Notes: generated from the letters alone by a model not told the origin. A DNA stretch of 64,000 bases from an uncultured Rothia sp. (GCA_946221065.1 CAMIIO010000002.1:124001-188000), one strand, 5' to 3'; shown: positions 44,662 through 54,170, numbered from the stretch's first letter. Made by a program: numbers and translations.

Positions 44662-47421
44662 TTAATCCTGCAAAGGTTCCAGCGGAGCATAACGCAGCAA
44701 CAGACGCTTCGTCTCATCCACAAATTTCACCTTCGCCACGGTCTTATCCCCCGCCCCCTCAAGAGCAACCACCGAACCCACACCAAATTTCGTGTGCTTC
44801 ACCCGCTGCCCCACACTCAGCGACGGGATCTCCTTCTTCTGCTGAACCCGCGCTGCATTCACGCCGCGCGCCGCAGCCTTCAAACCATAGGTTGCCGAGC
44901 CGTTCACCGCGGCAGTCGAAGGTTCCGCAGAACGACGTCGCGCGACGTCGGCGGTGGCACCCCCGGCAGGGGCTCCGGAAGAATACCCCGAACCGCCAAA
45001 ACGCTCCGAGTACACCGAACTGCCCCAGGTACTCTGACCGCCCAAAAAACTACGCTGACCCAAACCGCCCATGCGCGAGCCCATAGCGCTACCCAGCCGC
45101 TTCCACTCGATCAGCTCCTCCGGGATCTCCTCAATAAACGGCGACGGCGGATTAAACTGGCTCTGCCCCCACATCGAACGATTCTCCGCGCGCGTCAAAT
45201 ATAGGCGTTCGCGAGCGCGAGTAAGACCCACATACGCCAGACGACGCTCCTCGCTCATCTCGTCCTCATCAGTGAGTGCGCGCTGGTGCGGGAATAAGCC
45301 GTGCTCCATGCCGGTCAAGAACACTACCGGAAACTCTAGTCCCTTGGCAGTGTGAAGCGTCATCAGAGTTACCACGCCCTGCGCGCGCGCCTCGGCAACC
45401 TCGGCGGCAATCTGGGCGGCGCTTGGACCTTCGCCGTCGTCGGTGGCACGTGGCTTATTAGGAATCTGGTCGGCGTCGGCAACCAGCGCGACATGCTCCA
45501 AAAATTCTTCGAGCGTCGCACCGGGATGATCCGTCTCAAAGTCCCGGACGGCGTCCACCAGCTCCGAGAGATTCTCCACTCGCGATTCATCCTGAAGGTC
45601 GCTAGACTCACGCAAGGCTTGTAAGTACCCGCTCTGCTCCAGCACCGCCTCTAGGCAGGTGGCTGCGGATTTGGTGACGGCAATCTGGATGAAGTCATCC
45701 ACCATCTGCATAAACGCCGTCATTTTCTTCTTAGCCGCAGCGCCCAAGCCCGGCATGTTCTCAGCATCGCGTAGTGCCGTCATAAACGAGGTGCGACTGC
45801 GCTCGGCGCACTCAGCAACCACGGACTCGCTCTTAGCACCAATACCGCGCTTAGGCTCGTTCAAAATACGGCGCACGTTCACGTCGTCATCCGGGTTCAC
45901 CAGCATCCGCAGGTAGCTCAGCGCGTCTTTAATTTCCTTGCGCTCATAAAAGCGAGTACCACCCACCACGCGATAGGGGTGCCCCATGCGCATCAGTAGC
46001 TCTTCCAAGGTGCGCGACTGCGCATTCGTCCGGTAAAAAATCGCCACATCGCCCGGAGCCACCCCGTGTTCATCGCGCAAACGGTCAATCTCCTGGGCAA
46101 TAAATCGTGCCTCGGCGTGCTCGGACTCGGCAACATAGCCGGTAATCTTGGCGCCGTCACCCGACGCCGTCCACAGCTTCTTCGGACGACGATCCTTATT
46201 CCGTTCAATCACCGCGTTCGCCGCGCTCAAAATGTTCTGCGTAGACCGATAATTCTGCTCCAATAGAATCGTCCGAGCATTCGGGTAATCGCTCTCAAAA
46301 TCCGTAATATTGCGGATGTCTGCCCCGCGGAAGGCATAAATCGACTGATCCGAGTCACCCACCACCGTCAGCTCTGCCGGCGGGTACGCGCTCGGGTACG
46401 GCGTCTGCTTCTGCGCACGCGACGGTGTAGCACCACCCACCAGCTCCCGCACCAGCGCGTACTGGGCGTGGTTCGTGTCCTGGTACTCGTCCACCAAAAT
46501 ATGCCGGAACCTGCGCCGATAATACTCCGCCACCTGCGGAAACGCCCGCAAGAGGTGAACCGTGCGCCCAATCAAATCATCAAAGTCTAGCGAATTAGCC
46601 GCCCGTAGCCGCTCCGTGTACGCCTTATACACATCGTTCACTGCCACATCCCACGGGTTCGCGGGGTTCATCTGGCGGGAAAAATCTTCCGCATCCACCA
46701 GCTCATTCTTTAGCTGGCTAATCCTATTCTGCAAGGCCTTGGGCGCGAACTTCTTCGGATCCAGATTCAGACCCTTAGCCACTAAGGTAATCAGGCGCAA
46801 AGAATCCGCCGAGTCATAGATCGAAAACGTAGACTTCAGCCCCAGCACCTTGGCCTCACGACGTAGCACCCGCACACAAAAACTGTGGAACGTGGAAATC
46901 CACATCTGCTTAGCCCGCGGACCAATCAGCTCCTCAATACGCTCACGCATTTCCGCCGCGGCCTTATTTGTAAACGTAATCGCCAGAATCTGCCCTTGAT
47001 TCGCCCGCCCGGTCGCCAGCAAATACGCGATACGGTGCGTGAGCACGCGCGTCTTACCGGACCCCGCGCCCGCCACAATCAGCAACGGCGAACCGGCATG
47101 AATCACGACCTCACGCTGTTGTTCATTCAGCCCATCTGTAAGGTGCGCCGTCTGCTCCTCAGCACTCTGTTGCTCGGGGTGTGCCACAAACGCCGCCGGG
47201 GCGTACATCTCATCCATGTCATAGCCGCCCACCTGATACGCAGGGGGCATAAAATCATCCAACATATCTGCCGGCACCTCAAGATTCGGCGCGGGCTCCT
47301 CGTCTGGGATCCACTCCGGCTCGTCAAAAACTGGCTCCACCGAGTACTGGGGGGCGGCATCGTCACCACTCTTGGGGCGGCGTGGCATAAAATCATCGCT
47401 GTCATCAAAAAGAATATCCAT
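44662..47421 (-). CDS. pcrA: UvrD/PcrA-family ATP-dependent DNA helicase
   Basis: A 919-residue superfamily 1 helicase, 3'-5' polarity in this family, for repair and replication restart. Residues 1-95 are an acidic extension; motifs follow: AGAGSGKT (Walker A), TFTNKAAAEMRERIE, VDEYQDTN, GDSDQSIYAFRGAD, EQNYRST, and TLHTAKGLEFPVVFLTG. The C terminus has the PcrA Tudor-like run VGQRVKHTKFGVGSVV. Length is somewhat above the PcrA average of about 750 because of the N-terminal extension and a linker. Confidence 0.95.
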   Translation of the reverse strand: MDILFDDSDDFMPRRPKSGDDAAPQYSVEPVFDEPEWIPDEEPAPNLEVPADMLDDFMPPAYQVGGYDMDEMYAPAAFVAHPEQQSAEEQTAHLTDGLNEQQREVVIHAGSPLLIVAGAGSGKTRVLTHRIAYLLATGRANQGQILAITFTNKAAAEMRERIEELIGPRAKQMWISTFHSFCVRVLRREAKVLGLKSTFSIYDSADSLRLITLVAKGLNLDPKKFAPKALQNRISQLKNELVDAEDFSRQMNPANPWDVAVNDVYKAYTERLRAANSLDFDDLIGRTVHLLRAFPQVAEYYRRRFRHILVDEYQDTNHAQYALVRELVGGATPSRAQKQTPYPSAYPPAELTVVGDSDQSIYAFRGADIRNITDFESDYPNARTILLEQNYRSTQNILSAANAVIERNKDRRPKKLWTASGDGAKITGYVAESEHAEARFIAQEIDRLRDEHGVAPGDVAIFYRTNAQSRTLEELLMRMGHPYRVVGGTRFYERKEIKDALSYLRMLVNPDDDVNVRRILNEPKRGIGAKSESVVAECAERSRTSFMTALRDAENMPGLGAAAKKKMTAFMQMVDDFIQIAVTKSAATCLEAVLEQSGYLQALRESSDLQDESRVENLSELVDAVRDFETDHPGATLEEFLEHVALVADADQIPNKPRATDDGEGPSAAQIAAEVAEARAQGVVTLMTLHTAKGLEFPVVFLTGMEHGLFPHQRALTDEDEMSEERRLAYVGLTRARERLYLTRAENRSMWGQSQFNPPSPFIEEIPEELIEWKRLGSAMGSRMGGLGQRSFLGGQSTWGSSVYSERFGGSGYSSGAPAGGATADVARRRSAEPSTAAVNGSATYGLKAAARGVNAARVQQKKEIPSLSVGQRVKHTKFGVGSVVALEGAGDKTVAKVKFVDETKRLLLRYAPLEPLQD

Positions 47422-47536
47422 GGCCTCACCAGTTTATCCCGAACATATATTCGAACACCAAAGGTTTCTCGGCAAGCATTCCGCAAATACACCATAATGA
47501 AAAAAGAACACTATCCCCAGCCCAAACGAGAACACC

Positions 47537-48202
47537 GTGAGCCTCTCCAAAAACCAGAAAAAACGCCTCTACGGCGAGAACACCCAAGCTACCCCCGAAC
47601 CGGCCACTGCTCTTCCTCGCTCCGCGCGACGTCCCGATAGCCAGCCCATCACTCGGGGCGACGTCGCCCCGGAACCCGAGACGCGCTCGTCGTTCATGTT
47701 TGCCGGGGTTGCCTTCTTTATTACGCTTCTGCTCACGTTCTACTACTTTGCGTGGGTTTTGCCGGAAATGAGCGAACGCGCCGGAACCACGATTCCCGAA
47801 CTCATGTTCTGGTTCGACGCCGAGCATTTACGGGCCGTTGCGCAGGGGCTGGGGCAGGAGGATTTGGTGCAGTACCAGTACATTCACCGCTCTTCCGGAC
47901 TGGTATATCCCCTTCTTTTTGCCGACTCCTGGGTGGCGATGATTGCTGGGGCACGGCTTGAGCGGACGCTTTCTCGTGCCATGATGGCGTTGCCTGTATT
48001 TTTTGCGACGATGTTCATAGCGGGCGGTTTTGTGCTGGATAATGCGCTGGCGAACCCCGACGGCGGCGCGAGCGTGTTGGCGGCAATGCTCATTGCCGTG
48101 CGGTGGGTACTGTTCGTGACGTGCTGGGTGCAACTTATATGGCTGGCGATACGTTTAGTGCGTTCCAAACTGGACGCCTTTGCTCGGGGCAAGCTGAACT
48201 AG
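47537..48202 (+). CDS. Integral membrane protein, unknown function
   Basis: A 221-residue protein from a GTG. After a basic N terminus of about 50 residues come four hydrophobic segments (FMFAGVAFFITLLLTFYYF, then around residues 120-140, 150-170 and 185-205). No family recognised. It is divergent from the helicase gene. Confidence 0.65.
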   Translation: MSLSKNQKKRLYGENTQATPEPATALPRSARRPDSQPITRGDVAPEPETRSSFMFAGVAFFITLLLTFYYFAWVLPEMSERAGTTIPELMFWFDAEHLRAVAQGLGQEDLVQYQYIHRSSGLVYPLLFADSWVAMIAGARLERTLSRAMMALPVFFATMFIAGGFVLDNALANPDGGASVLAAMLIAVRWVLFVTCWVQLIWLAIRLVRSKLDAFARGKLN

Positions 48203-48216
48203 CCCCCTCTTTCTTG

Positions 48217-48241
48217 CGTTGAGGTGGGGAGTTTTCCACAG
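48217..48241 (+). other. Half of palindrome D and DnaA-like box upstream of the third AbiEi gene
   Basis: CGTTGAGGTG (48215-48224 region) matches one arm of palindrome D; AGTTTTCCACAG (48230-48241) follows and lies 50 nt before the ATG at 48292, like the boxes of the two paralogues. Confidence 0.6.
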
Positions 48242-48291
48242 ATTTCAGCTAAAGCGCATTTGATGGTGTTTAATGTGCTTTGATTGTATTT

Positions 48292-49224
48292 ATGACAACA
48301 AAGCCACATATTCGTTCATTACCTGCCGTCTTTACGGTAGATTATGCCCTCCACCATGGATTCACCAGAGACACCTTACGCACCTCAAACATCAACCGAC
48401 TCAGCACCAAAGTATTCACACACAAAGATAAAAGATTTTCTCAACAGGAATGGCTCCGAGCGCTCCTTGAAGCGTGTGGCGACGTCGCCATCTCCTCCGT
48501 AACCGCCGCGCAACTCTGGGATTTTCGCCTCCCCCACCGACTTCAGCAAGATACCTGAACACACCTCATTACCGGAGTTAGGCACAAGAGACTACGCCGA
48601 ACCGGCATTATTAGCTCCCAATCAGCTTTTTCTCCCGATGAAATACAGGAAATATTTGGACTCAGAATGACGACGCCGGCACGCACATTCTTAGAGTTAG
48701 GCAAAATTCTGAGTGAGCGAGAACTGATTTACGTGGCGGACGGGCTGCTCTGCCACCACAAGCACAGGGCGGGATCAGAAACGCCATTGGTAACACGAGA
48801 AGAATTGAAAGCGTATCTCAAAACTAAACACCGTATTCGAGGATTAAGACGGTGCAGATATGCGGTAGACATGGCGGTGGATGGGTCTGACTCGTGGAAA
48901 GAAACCGAGTTGCGACTGCTCTTAGATGATTACGGGATTCGGAATCTTGTGGCGAATAAGCCGCTAGGTGATGGTGCGGGGAATATCTGGGTTGAGCCTG
49001 ATTTAGCTGATGAGAAGAATCGAATCAGCATTCAGTACGAGGGCGGGCACCATGCTGAACGAGTGCAGATGGTGCGAGATCGACGTCGTCGGGAGCGAAC
49101 CGAAGCTTTGGGATGGGTTGAGGTGCGTGTCTTTGCGGAAGATTTACGTGAGCTTGTTGATTACAAGGGGCAGAGCGTTCCGCGGGTGGTGGCGATGGTT
49201 AAAGCCGCCCGAGATTTACGTTGA
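48292..49224 (+). pseudogene. AbiEi/DUF559 protein, third copy, interrupted by an in-frame TGA
   Basis: The ATG at 48292 opens a frame with the AbiEi winged helix (VDYALHHGFTRDTLRT) up to a TGA at 48556-48558. The same frame goes on after the stop as HLITGVRHKRLRRTGIISSQ and TTPARTFLELGK, all expected in such proteins, and ends with the DUF559-type core WVEPDLADEKNRISIQYEG and GWVEVRVFAEDL. So a single nonsense codon splits a gene of about 310 codons. The last codon and the stop lie inside palindrome D2. It is more diverged than the other two copies. Confidence 0.8.
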
Positions 49225-49282
49225 GGTGTCAAAAATATGCACTTTTAAGCCCAAAAAGTGCATATTTTTGACACCTCAACGT
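49218..49282 (+). repeat. Palindrome D2
   Basis: Perfect 29-bp arms starting ACGTTGAGGTGTCAAAAATA, loop of about seven bases, closing with TTTTTGACACCTCAACGT. It contains the stop codon (TGA 49222-49224) of the AbiEi/DUF559 pseudogene. Confidence 0.93.
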
Positions 49283-49355
49283 AGAAAGTAGGTGTGCCCC
49301 CGCCATTCGGCCGGCTCTTAACGTCCTCGCTCGCTCGGACCCGCCGACCTCATCC

Positions 49356-49380
49356 AACCATCGACACCCGCTTTATGGAG
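49356..49380 (-). repeat. Partial copy of tRNA-Arg (anticodon to T arm)
   Basis: AACCATCGACACCCGCTTTA then TGGAG matches 49541-49564 of the tRNA gene apart from one extra T. It is followed by a hairpin AGCGTCATTTC/GAAATGACGCT. Confidence 0.7.
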
Positions 49381-49524
49381 ATGAAGCGTCATTTCCGCGA
49401 AGCGAATAAGAAATGACGCTGAATCGGCGAAGCCGCATGAGGAAACACCAAATCCCACACCATCACAGGAATAAGCGGAGCCTGCGACGCGCGGTGCGGC
49501 ATCCCCTACAACAAAACAGCTATG

Positions 49525-49597
49525 TGCCCCCGAATGGATTCGAACCATCGACACCCGCTTTAGGAGAGCGGTGCTCTATCCCCTGAGCTACGAGGGC
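49525..49597 (-). tRNA. tRNA-Arg (anticodon CCU)
   Basis: On the minus strand the 73-nt gene starts GCCCTCGTAGCTCAGGGG and ends TTCGGGGGCA. All arms fold: acceptor GCCCTCG with CGGGGGC, D arm, anticodon stem CCGCT/AGCGG with loop CTCCTAA (anticodon CCT), T arm with GGTTCGAATCC. CCA is not encoded. Confidence 0.95.
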
Positions 49598-49674
49598 CTA
49601 TGTGCTTTGACATCATATTCGCTCATCAGCTAAACACCCATGCAGGGGATGTTTCGCTCACGCGAAAGTATTCA

Positions 49675-49735
49675 AAGCAATTTTTTATTCCCTCGCTCGC
49701 TCGGAAAATTGCTTTTCATCTGAGCTACGAGGGCC
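49675..49735 (-). repeat. Partial copy of tRNA-Arg 5' end with hairpin
   Basis: CTGAGCTACGAGGGCC (49720-49735) equals the first 16 bases of the tRNA region. It joins an inverted repeat, AAAGCAATTTT with AAAATTGCTTTT, whose loop has CCTCGCTCGCTCGG, a string also found at 49325. Confidence 0.7.
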
Positions 49736-49799
49736 AGTGCGCCTTCCGACACACGGTATCCGCAAAGCACGGACTCACACTAGTATAGTCGCATCCGGG

Positions 49800-50030
49800 C
49801 TACCGTTGCGCGCGTACCCGTTTTTTCTTGAAAAGTATTCGAGAAATAACCAGCCCTAGCACAATACCCACACCGCCGGTAATAGATACCCACATCGCGG
49901 CGTGGCCGGCAATAAGAGCAATGAGCAGTCCGATGATGATTCCGGGCACAGCACCAGAGACCATACCTACAGCCATGTAGGTAAATTCTTGGTCGGAACT
50001 GCTAGTGGGGCTTTCAAATTGTGCTGGCAT
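49800..50030 (-). CDS. Small membrane protein, two helices
   Basis: A 76-residue protein from the ATG at 50030; the frame is open further up to 50120 but those residues look random. Two hydrophobic helices (YMAVGMVSGAVPGIIIGLL and MWVSITGGVGIVLGLVIS) and a basic tail (FKKKRVRAQR). Unknown function. Confidence 0.65.
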   Translation of the reverse strand: MPAQFESPTSSSDQEFTYMAVGMVSGAVPGIIIGLLIALIAGHAAMWVSITGGVGIVLGLVISRILFKKKRVRAQR

Positions 50031-50271
50031 GGTGACTATTCTACAAGTTCTGTACGGTGAGTAAACATTCATGAGGGCATAAAAAATGCGACCCCCTGCT
50101 GGTCGTACTAAGGGCCGCATCCACCGGCGGTGTATCGCCGGTCAGGAATTCCTGCTCATGGAGGAGGAAAAAAGCTTATCAAAGATTCCGCGAAAGACCA
50201 GAGCGAAATCCCTGTTGAGTGGAGCCGGTTTCCCGGCTCCTACCCAGAAGTGTGGTGCTAAGAATTATTTC

Positions 50272-50883
50272 TTAGAGGCCTGCAACGGTGTAGAAGCCGT
50301 CTACGGGCATGAAGCCGCCACCGTCAACTGCGGTTTCCATGGTGCCCTGTGCAGGGTTGAGAGCGGAGATCATCTTGCCGTCACCAACATAGATACCAAC
50401 GTGGGAGAAACCGTTAGTGAAAACGATGTCGCCGGGCTGGGGGTTGGAGGTGGGAACGAGCTCGGTTGCCATTGCGTAGGTGTATGCGGTGAGGTTGATA
50501 CCCTGCTGTGCAAAGACGTTGGAAACGAAGCCGGAGCAGTCCCAAGCCTTGTAGGAGTGTCCACCCCAGATGTATGCGCCGCCGATGCCGTCATATGCTG
50601 CTGCAACAACTGCCTGACGCTTACCTTCAAGGTTCTGAACGTTCTGCGACTGGGTGGTGAAGGTGGTGTTCTCCACTACAGCGTTCTGGGTGGTGTATGA
50701 AGTTTCGTTGAACTGTGAGAGCGTGGGAGTCTGTACGGGCGCTGCGGTCTCTGCAACGGCAAATGCGTTTGCGGGAGCTACGGAACCGATGAGGGCTGCA
50801 CCGGCAACTGCGGCAATACCTGCGTTGCGGACGGCGGTGTTGGACTTCTTTGGTGCCATGTGGCGTGCGGTGTTCTTAGACAT
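50272..50883 (-). CDS. Secreted NlpC/P60 (C40) cell wall peptidase
   Basis: A 203-residue protein. The ATG at 50883 follows GGAGG with good spacing. A signal peptide (SNTAVRNAGIAAVAGAALIG, cut after ANAFA) precedes a linker and a C-terminal NlpC/P60 domain with the catalytic Cys in WDCSGFVSNVF and the His in NGFSHVGIYVGDGKM. Such enzymes cut peptidoglycan stem peptides in cell separation or turnover. A c-di-AMP riboswitch precedes it. Confidence 0.93.
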   Translation of the reverse strand: MSKNTARHMAPKKSNTAVRNAGIAAVAGAALIGSVAPANAFAVAETAAPVQTPTLSQFNETSYTTQNAVVENTTFTTQSQNVQNLEGKRQAVVAAAYDGIGGAYIWGGHSYKAWDCSGFVSNVFAQQGINLTAYTYAMATELVPTSNPQPGDIVFTNGFSHVGIYVGDGKMISALNPAQGTMETAVDGGGFMPVDGFYTVAGL

Positions 50884-50894
50884 GTTATTTCCTC

Positions 50895-51035
50895 CATTGC
50901 CTGACGAGGTAAGCTGTCGGGTTCGAGTAGAAGGTTCACTCGGTTGCAGTTTTGATGTGCAACTTAACCCCAAGGGCTCTTGTTGATAAGAACCCGGAAA
51001 GTGGGTCCCCCGCTTCTGCCAAAAGCATGTTGTTT
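50895..51035 (-). promoter_or_regulatory. ydaO-yuaA (c-di-AMP) riboswitch
   Basis: On the minus strand: GAAGCGGGGGACCCAC, then TTGGGGTTAAG, then TCGAACCCGACAGCT and TACCTCGTCAGGC, the conserved blocks of this class in the right order, ending about 12 nt before the ribosome site of the NlpC/P60 gene. In actinobacteria such switches control cell wall hydrolases. Limits are approximate. Confidence 0.88.
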
Positions 51036-51569
51036 TATGTCCTCCGTGTATGAACAGTGGCAGAACTAGGCGGTCTGTCCTGGAGGGTGCCTCTCCGACC
51101 AGTGGTTGGCACGAGAAAGACATTACACACCCAGAAGGCAATTGTCACGTTTTGGTTACAAATTTATTGTGGGGACAAAATTTTTCCCCACAGCAAACCC
51201 CACAAACCCACAACCCAGCAAGCGTGCTTAGTATCAAAATTTTTCTAAAACCCTGTTTTACTAGGGAATATACCTATTTTAAAAAACACAATATGCCACA
51301 CATAAACAAGCTTCCCCAAGGTCTCAAAAAGATTAATTTTTAATCGAGATGTCCCCCACATTGTGCCGTTTTCCCTATTTTTCCGGAACTTCGCACCTTT
51401 CCTGGCACCCAAATGTCACAATTTGATAACAAAAATCTCCGGGTGGGCCCTCGGCATACTTCACGCCAAAGATTTCCGCAGACCCACCCAGAGAAACCCA
51501 GGGAGTTTTCGCCGGCAAATATCCCGCCATCTAAGGCGCGGCAGTGCCACCCGCATCAATCAGAATTGG
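51036..51569. other. Intergenic region, promoter of the riboswitch transcript
   Basis: No gene seen. The region is AT-rich from 51150 to 51420 and should hold the promoter of the NlpC/P60 transcript; TTACAAATTTATTG-like tracts are present but no box pair is convincing. Confidence 0.4.
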
Positions 51570-53291
51570 CTACGCTCCTAGCGAGCACACAAACTCTCGT
51601 AACAACTGCACCGAGCGGGAAAGGTTCGCCAAAAACTCTTGCGGCTTCTCTGCGCAACTAGCACGGTACGTCACGCAGAACGCCAGTTCGTCGGGAAACG
51701 GAGCATAGGAAATACCAAAGCCGTTTGCCACGGTGGGGGCAAAAACGTAGCGCACCACCTGAGTTGGCGCGCCCACCGACGTCGTAGAGAGAAAGTCGGT
51801 GCGGGCAATCTGCAGTCCGGCGTCGTCGGCAAGGGCAAAAGGCTCACCCAAACGATCCGCGGCAAGCTGCAACCCCAACACGTGACGGTCAAAGCCTTTG
51901 CCTGATTTGCAAGCTTTTACCCAGCCACGATGCGCTTGAAGGACGGCATTTAATTGCTCTTCGGTGGCTGTCCCATTAGCTAGGGCCTGTGCCAGAGCCA
52001 CATTTTCTGGGGTGACCGGGCGAATGCACTCGGTGCGTCCGGCTTGGAACTCTCGCATATCTACCGCTTCGTAGGCCGCACGCACGGTGCCAAATGTGAG
52101 GTGCTGTGCGGTTGCCATGCAGATTTGAAGCAGGGCATCTGCGCTCATTTTGAAGGGCAATTCCTCCGCTGGGAGCCAGGGTTCTAGTACGGTACGCACG
52201 GTGTACTCTGCCGCCAAATCGCTGTAAGCAACTACCTGTTGAGCAATTTTTTGGGTTAGCTCCGCCGGCATGTTCCAGCTCAGCTCGGTAATGGTAGCTT
52301 CCTCTTCTGCCACCTCAGCAGAGCTCAGCTCAACCTCTTGCATTCGTTTGATAGCAGTAACCAAAGTGGCGCCGTCCACCGTGGAATGCTCCACATGCAC
52401 CCCGAGCCATGAATCTTGTAGGCCCACCGAGTAGCTTAGCGGCTTATACACCCAGGCGTGGCCCGGTTCAAAGGCCAGGGTGCGCAGGTGCTCGGTATTC
52501 TCTTGTGCTTCGGGAACCAGAGTCAGCGTTAACAGCAGGTTAGTGAGCCGGCGATAGGTCTGGGCATTAGTGCCAGCGCTCAATAGCTCACCTAGAAGCC
52601 CCCCTCCCAAAACACCGCTACCCAGCGAAGAAACCGCAGCAAAAGGCACCTCGGCAGATTCAGCCTCATAAGAAACAATCTCTTCTAACGCCTGTTGCAG
52701 ACGCTGTGGGGAAAGAATGGTGCCGTCCTGGCTGGTAACGGCGACGGCGTAGAGGCGGCCGCGATAGAACACGCCAACTTCTCTGCGGTGCTGAACAGTA
52801 GCCGGAGTAAATTGATCCTTTTCAGCCTTTGGCTCGCGGACTCCGCCGGCAAAGCATGCCCACTGCCCCATGTCCATCTGGTTGCCGCGGAAATCGGTTT
52901 CCGGTTCGGTGCGTCCCTGCGCCTGCGCTAGGTGGACGGTGACGGCGCGACTCAAGAACTCGGCGGCGCGCACCACCCCTTCTCCCTGGAGCGTCTCACC
53001 GTTGAGCTGAAACTCCACATTGGTGCTCAATTGTAGCGGTTCTCGCACGGTGAAGTAGGCGTCTAGCCAGTCTGCGGAAAGCCAGCTACGCCCCTCCTTC
53101 TGCTCGCGCTCGGCAAAGGATTCCAGCTCCTGTTGCAGGTGAGCACCCTGCCCGCGGGTAAAGGAGGCTACGGCGTCCTGAGTTCGGGCAAGGGTGGCTT
53201 CGTCAGCGACGGCAGAGACGGCGGTGACGGCGGTGACGGCGCGCTCAAACGTTTCTTCGAGGGTGGGGATAGGTAGGGGTTTGGTAGACAC
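51570..53291 (-). CDS. Choline/carnitine O-acyltransferase family protein
   Basis: A 573-residue protein. The catalytic run GVHVEHSTVDGATL has the family His in EHSxxDG, and STTSVGAP near residue 490 matches the conserved STS motif. FRGNQMDMGQWACFAGGVREP near residue 160 resembles the N-domain runs. These enzymes move acyl groups between CoA and carnitine or choline; they are common in eukaryotes and rare in bacteria. No signal peptide. The acceptor is unknown. Confidence 0.82.
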   Translation of the reverse strand: MSTKPLPIPTLEETFERAVTAVTAVSAVADEATLARTQDAVASFTRGQGAHLQQELESFAEREQKEGRSWLSADWLDAYFTVREPLQLSTNVEFQLNGETLQGEGVVRAAEFLSRAVTVHLAQAQGRTEPETDFRGNQMDMGQWACFAGGVREPKAEKDQFTPATVQHRREVGVFYRGRLYAVAVTSQDGTILSPQRLQQALEEIVSYEAESAEVPFAAVSSLGSGVLGGGLLGELLSAGTNAQTYRRLTNLLLTLTLVPEAQENTEHLRTLAFEPGHAWVYKPLSYSVGLQDSWLGVHVEHSTVDGATLVTAIKRMQEVELSSAEVAEEEATITELSWNMPAELTQKIAQQVVAYSDLAAEYTVRTVLEPWLPAEELPFKMSADALLQICMATAQHLTFGTVRAAYEAVDMREFQAGRTECIRPVTPENVALAQALANGTATEEQLNAVLQAHRGWVKACKSGKGFDRHVLGLQLAADRLGEPFALADDAGLQIARTDFLSTTSVGAPTQVVRYVFAPTVANGFGISYAPFPDELAFCVTYRASCAEKPQEFLANLSRSVQLLREFVCSLGA

Positions 53292-53462
53292 GGTGCTCTC
53301 TCACTTCGGTGAACTAGATACGGTACTTGTACCAGCTTCTCAGGAGAGTGAGTGCACCACCCAATAGCCGGGCTAAAAGCCGGCGAAATTCTCAAATATT
53401 TCTTAGCTATACCCCAACATGACGGGTAGGAGGTTAGTCAGCCGTCACCGCAACGAGCCCCA

Positions 53463-54155
53463 CTATCGTTTAACAATCATCGCCTCAGCAACCTCAGCTT
53501 GAACGTCGATGGGGCAGTCTTCACCTTCTGCGGCAATACGCACTGTAGCGTTCTCACCCTTAGCCAAGGACACGGTGGCCCCGTGCACGATCCCCGCTTC
53601 CCCTAGCTGCACCATGAGTTCGCTATCGGTCTGTAAAGATTCAGGGAAACGCATTACCGTAAAGCGATCCTCCTCGCCGGCATCCTGTGCGGCAATGGCT
53701 GCGCTAACGGTCCGGCGATCATCTTGCACCGATTCGCCGCCAACTTCTTCCAATCCCGGAATCGCGTTTCCGTAAGGAGAGAATTGCGGGTTGTTCAAGA
53801 TGGTGACGAGCCGCCGTTCCACGCGCTCACTCATTACGTGTTCCCACCGACACGCTTCATCGTGAATATAGGCAATATCCAGCCCAATAACGTCCGCCAG
53901 TAGACGCTCGGCTAAACGGTGTTTGCGCATCACCTCAACGGCTTTGCGCCGTCCCTCTTCCGTGAGCTTCAACGAACGATCCGGCGCGATCTCTACCAGA
54001 CCGTGCTTTTCAATACGCGCCACAGTTTGAGATACCGTGGGGCCAGAATGATCCAGGCGCTCAGCAATACGCGCACGCATGGGCACAATACCCTCTTCTT
54101 CCAATTCAAGGATGGTGCGCAAATACATTTCTGTGGTGTCAATGAGTTCCGTCAT
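53463..54155 (-). CDS. ideR: DtxR/IdeR-family iron-dependent repressor
   Basis: A 230-residue protein from ATG 54155 (GGGAG before it). The winged helix (MRARIAERLDHSGPTVSQTV) is followed by a dimerisation domain and an SH3-like domain. The DtxR metal ligands fall at their exact numbers: Met10, His79, Glu83, His98, Cys102, Glu105, His106. It should repress iron uptake and siderophore genes when Fe2+ is bound. MntR-like Mn sensing is less likely because of the SH3 domain and Cys102. Confidence 0.92.
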   Translation of the reverse strand: MTELIDTTEMYLRTILELEEEGIVPMRARIAERLDHSGPTVSQTVARIEKHGLVEIAPDRSLKLTEEGRRKAVEVMRKHRLAERLLADVIGLDIAYIHDEACRWEHVMSERVERRLVTILNNPQFSPYGNAIPGLEEVGGESVQDDRRTVSAAIAAQDAGEEDRFTVMRFPESLQTDSELMVQLGEAGIVHGATVSLAKGENATVRIAAEGEDCPIDVQAEVAEAMIVKR

Positions 54156-54170
54156 TTGTGCTCCCTCTGA

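Noticed and set aside
15344..49282. Palindromes are only Rho-independent terminators
   Set aside because: Several could also terminate, but A1 lies between divergent starts, A copies lack T runs, and copies within a family are nearly identical over 64-82 bp, which simple terminators are not.
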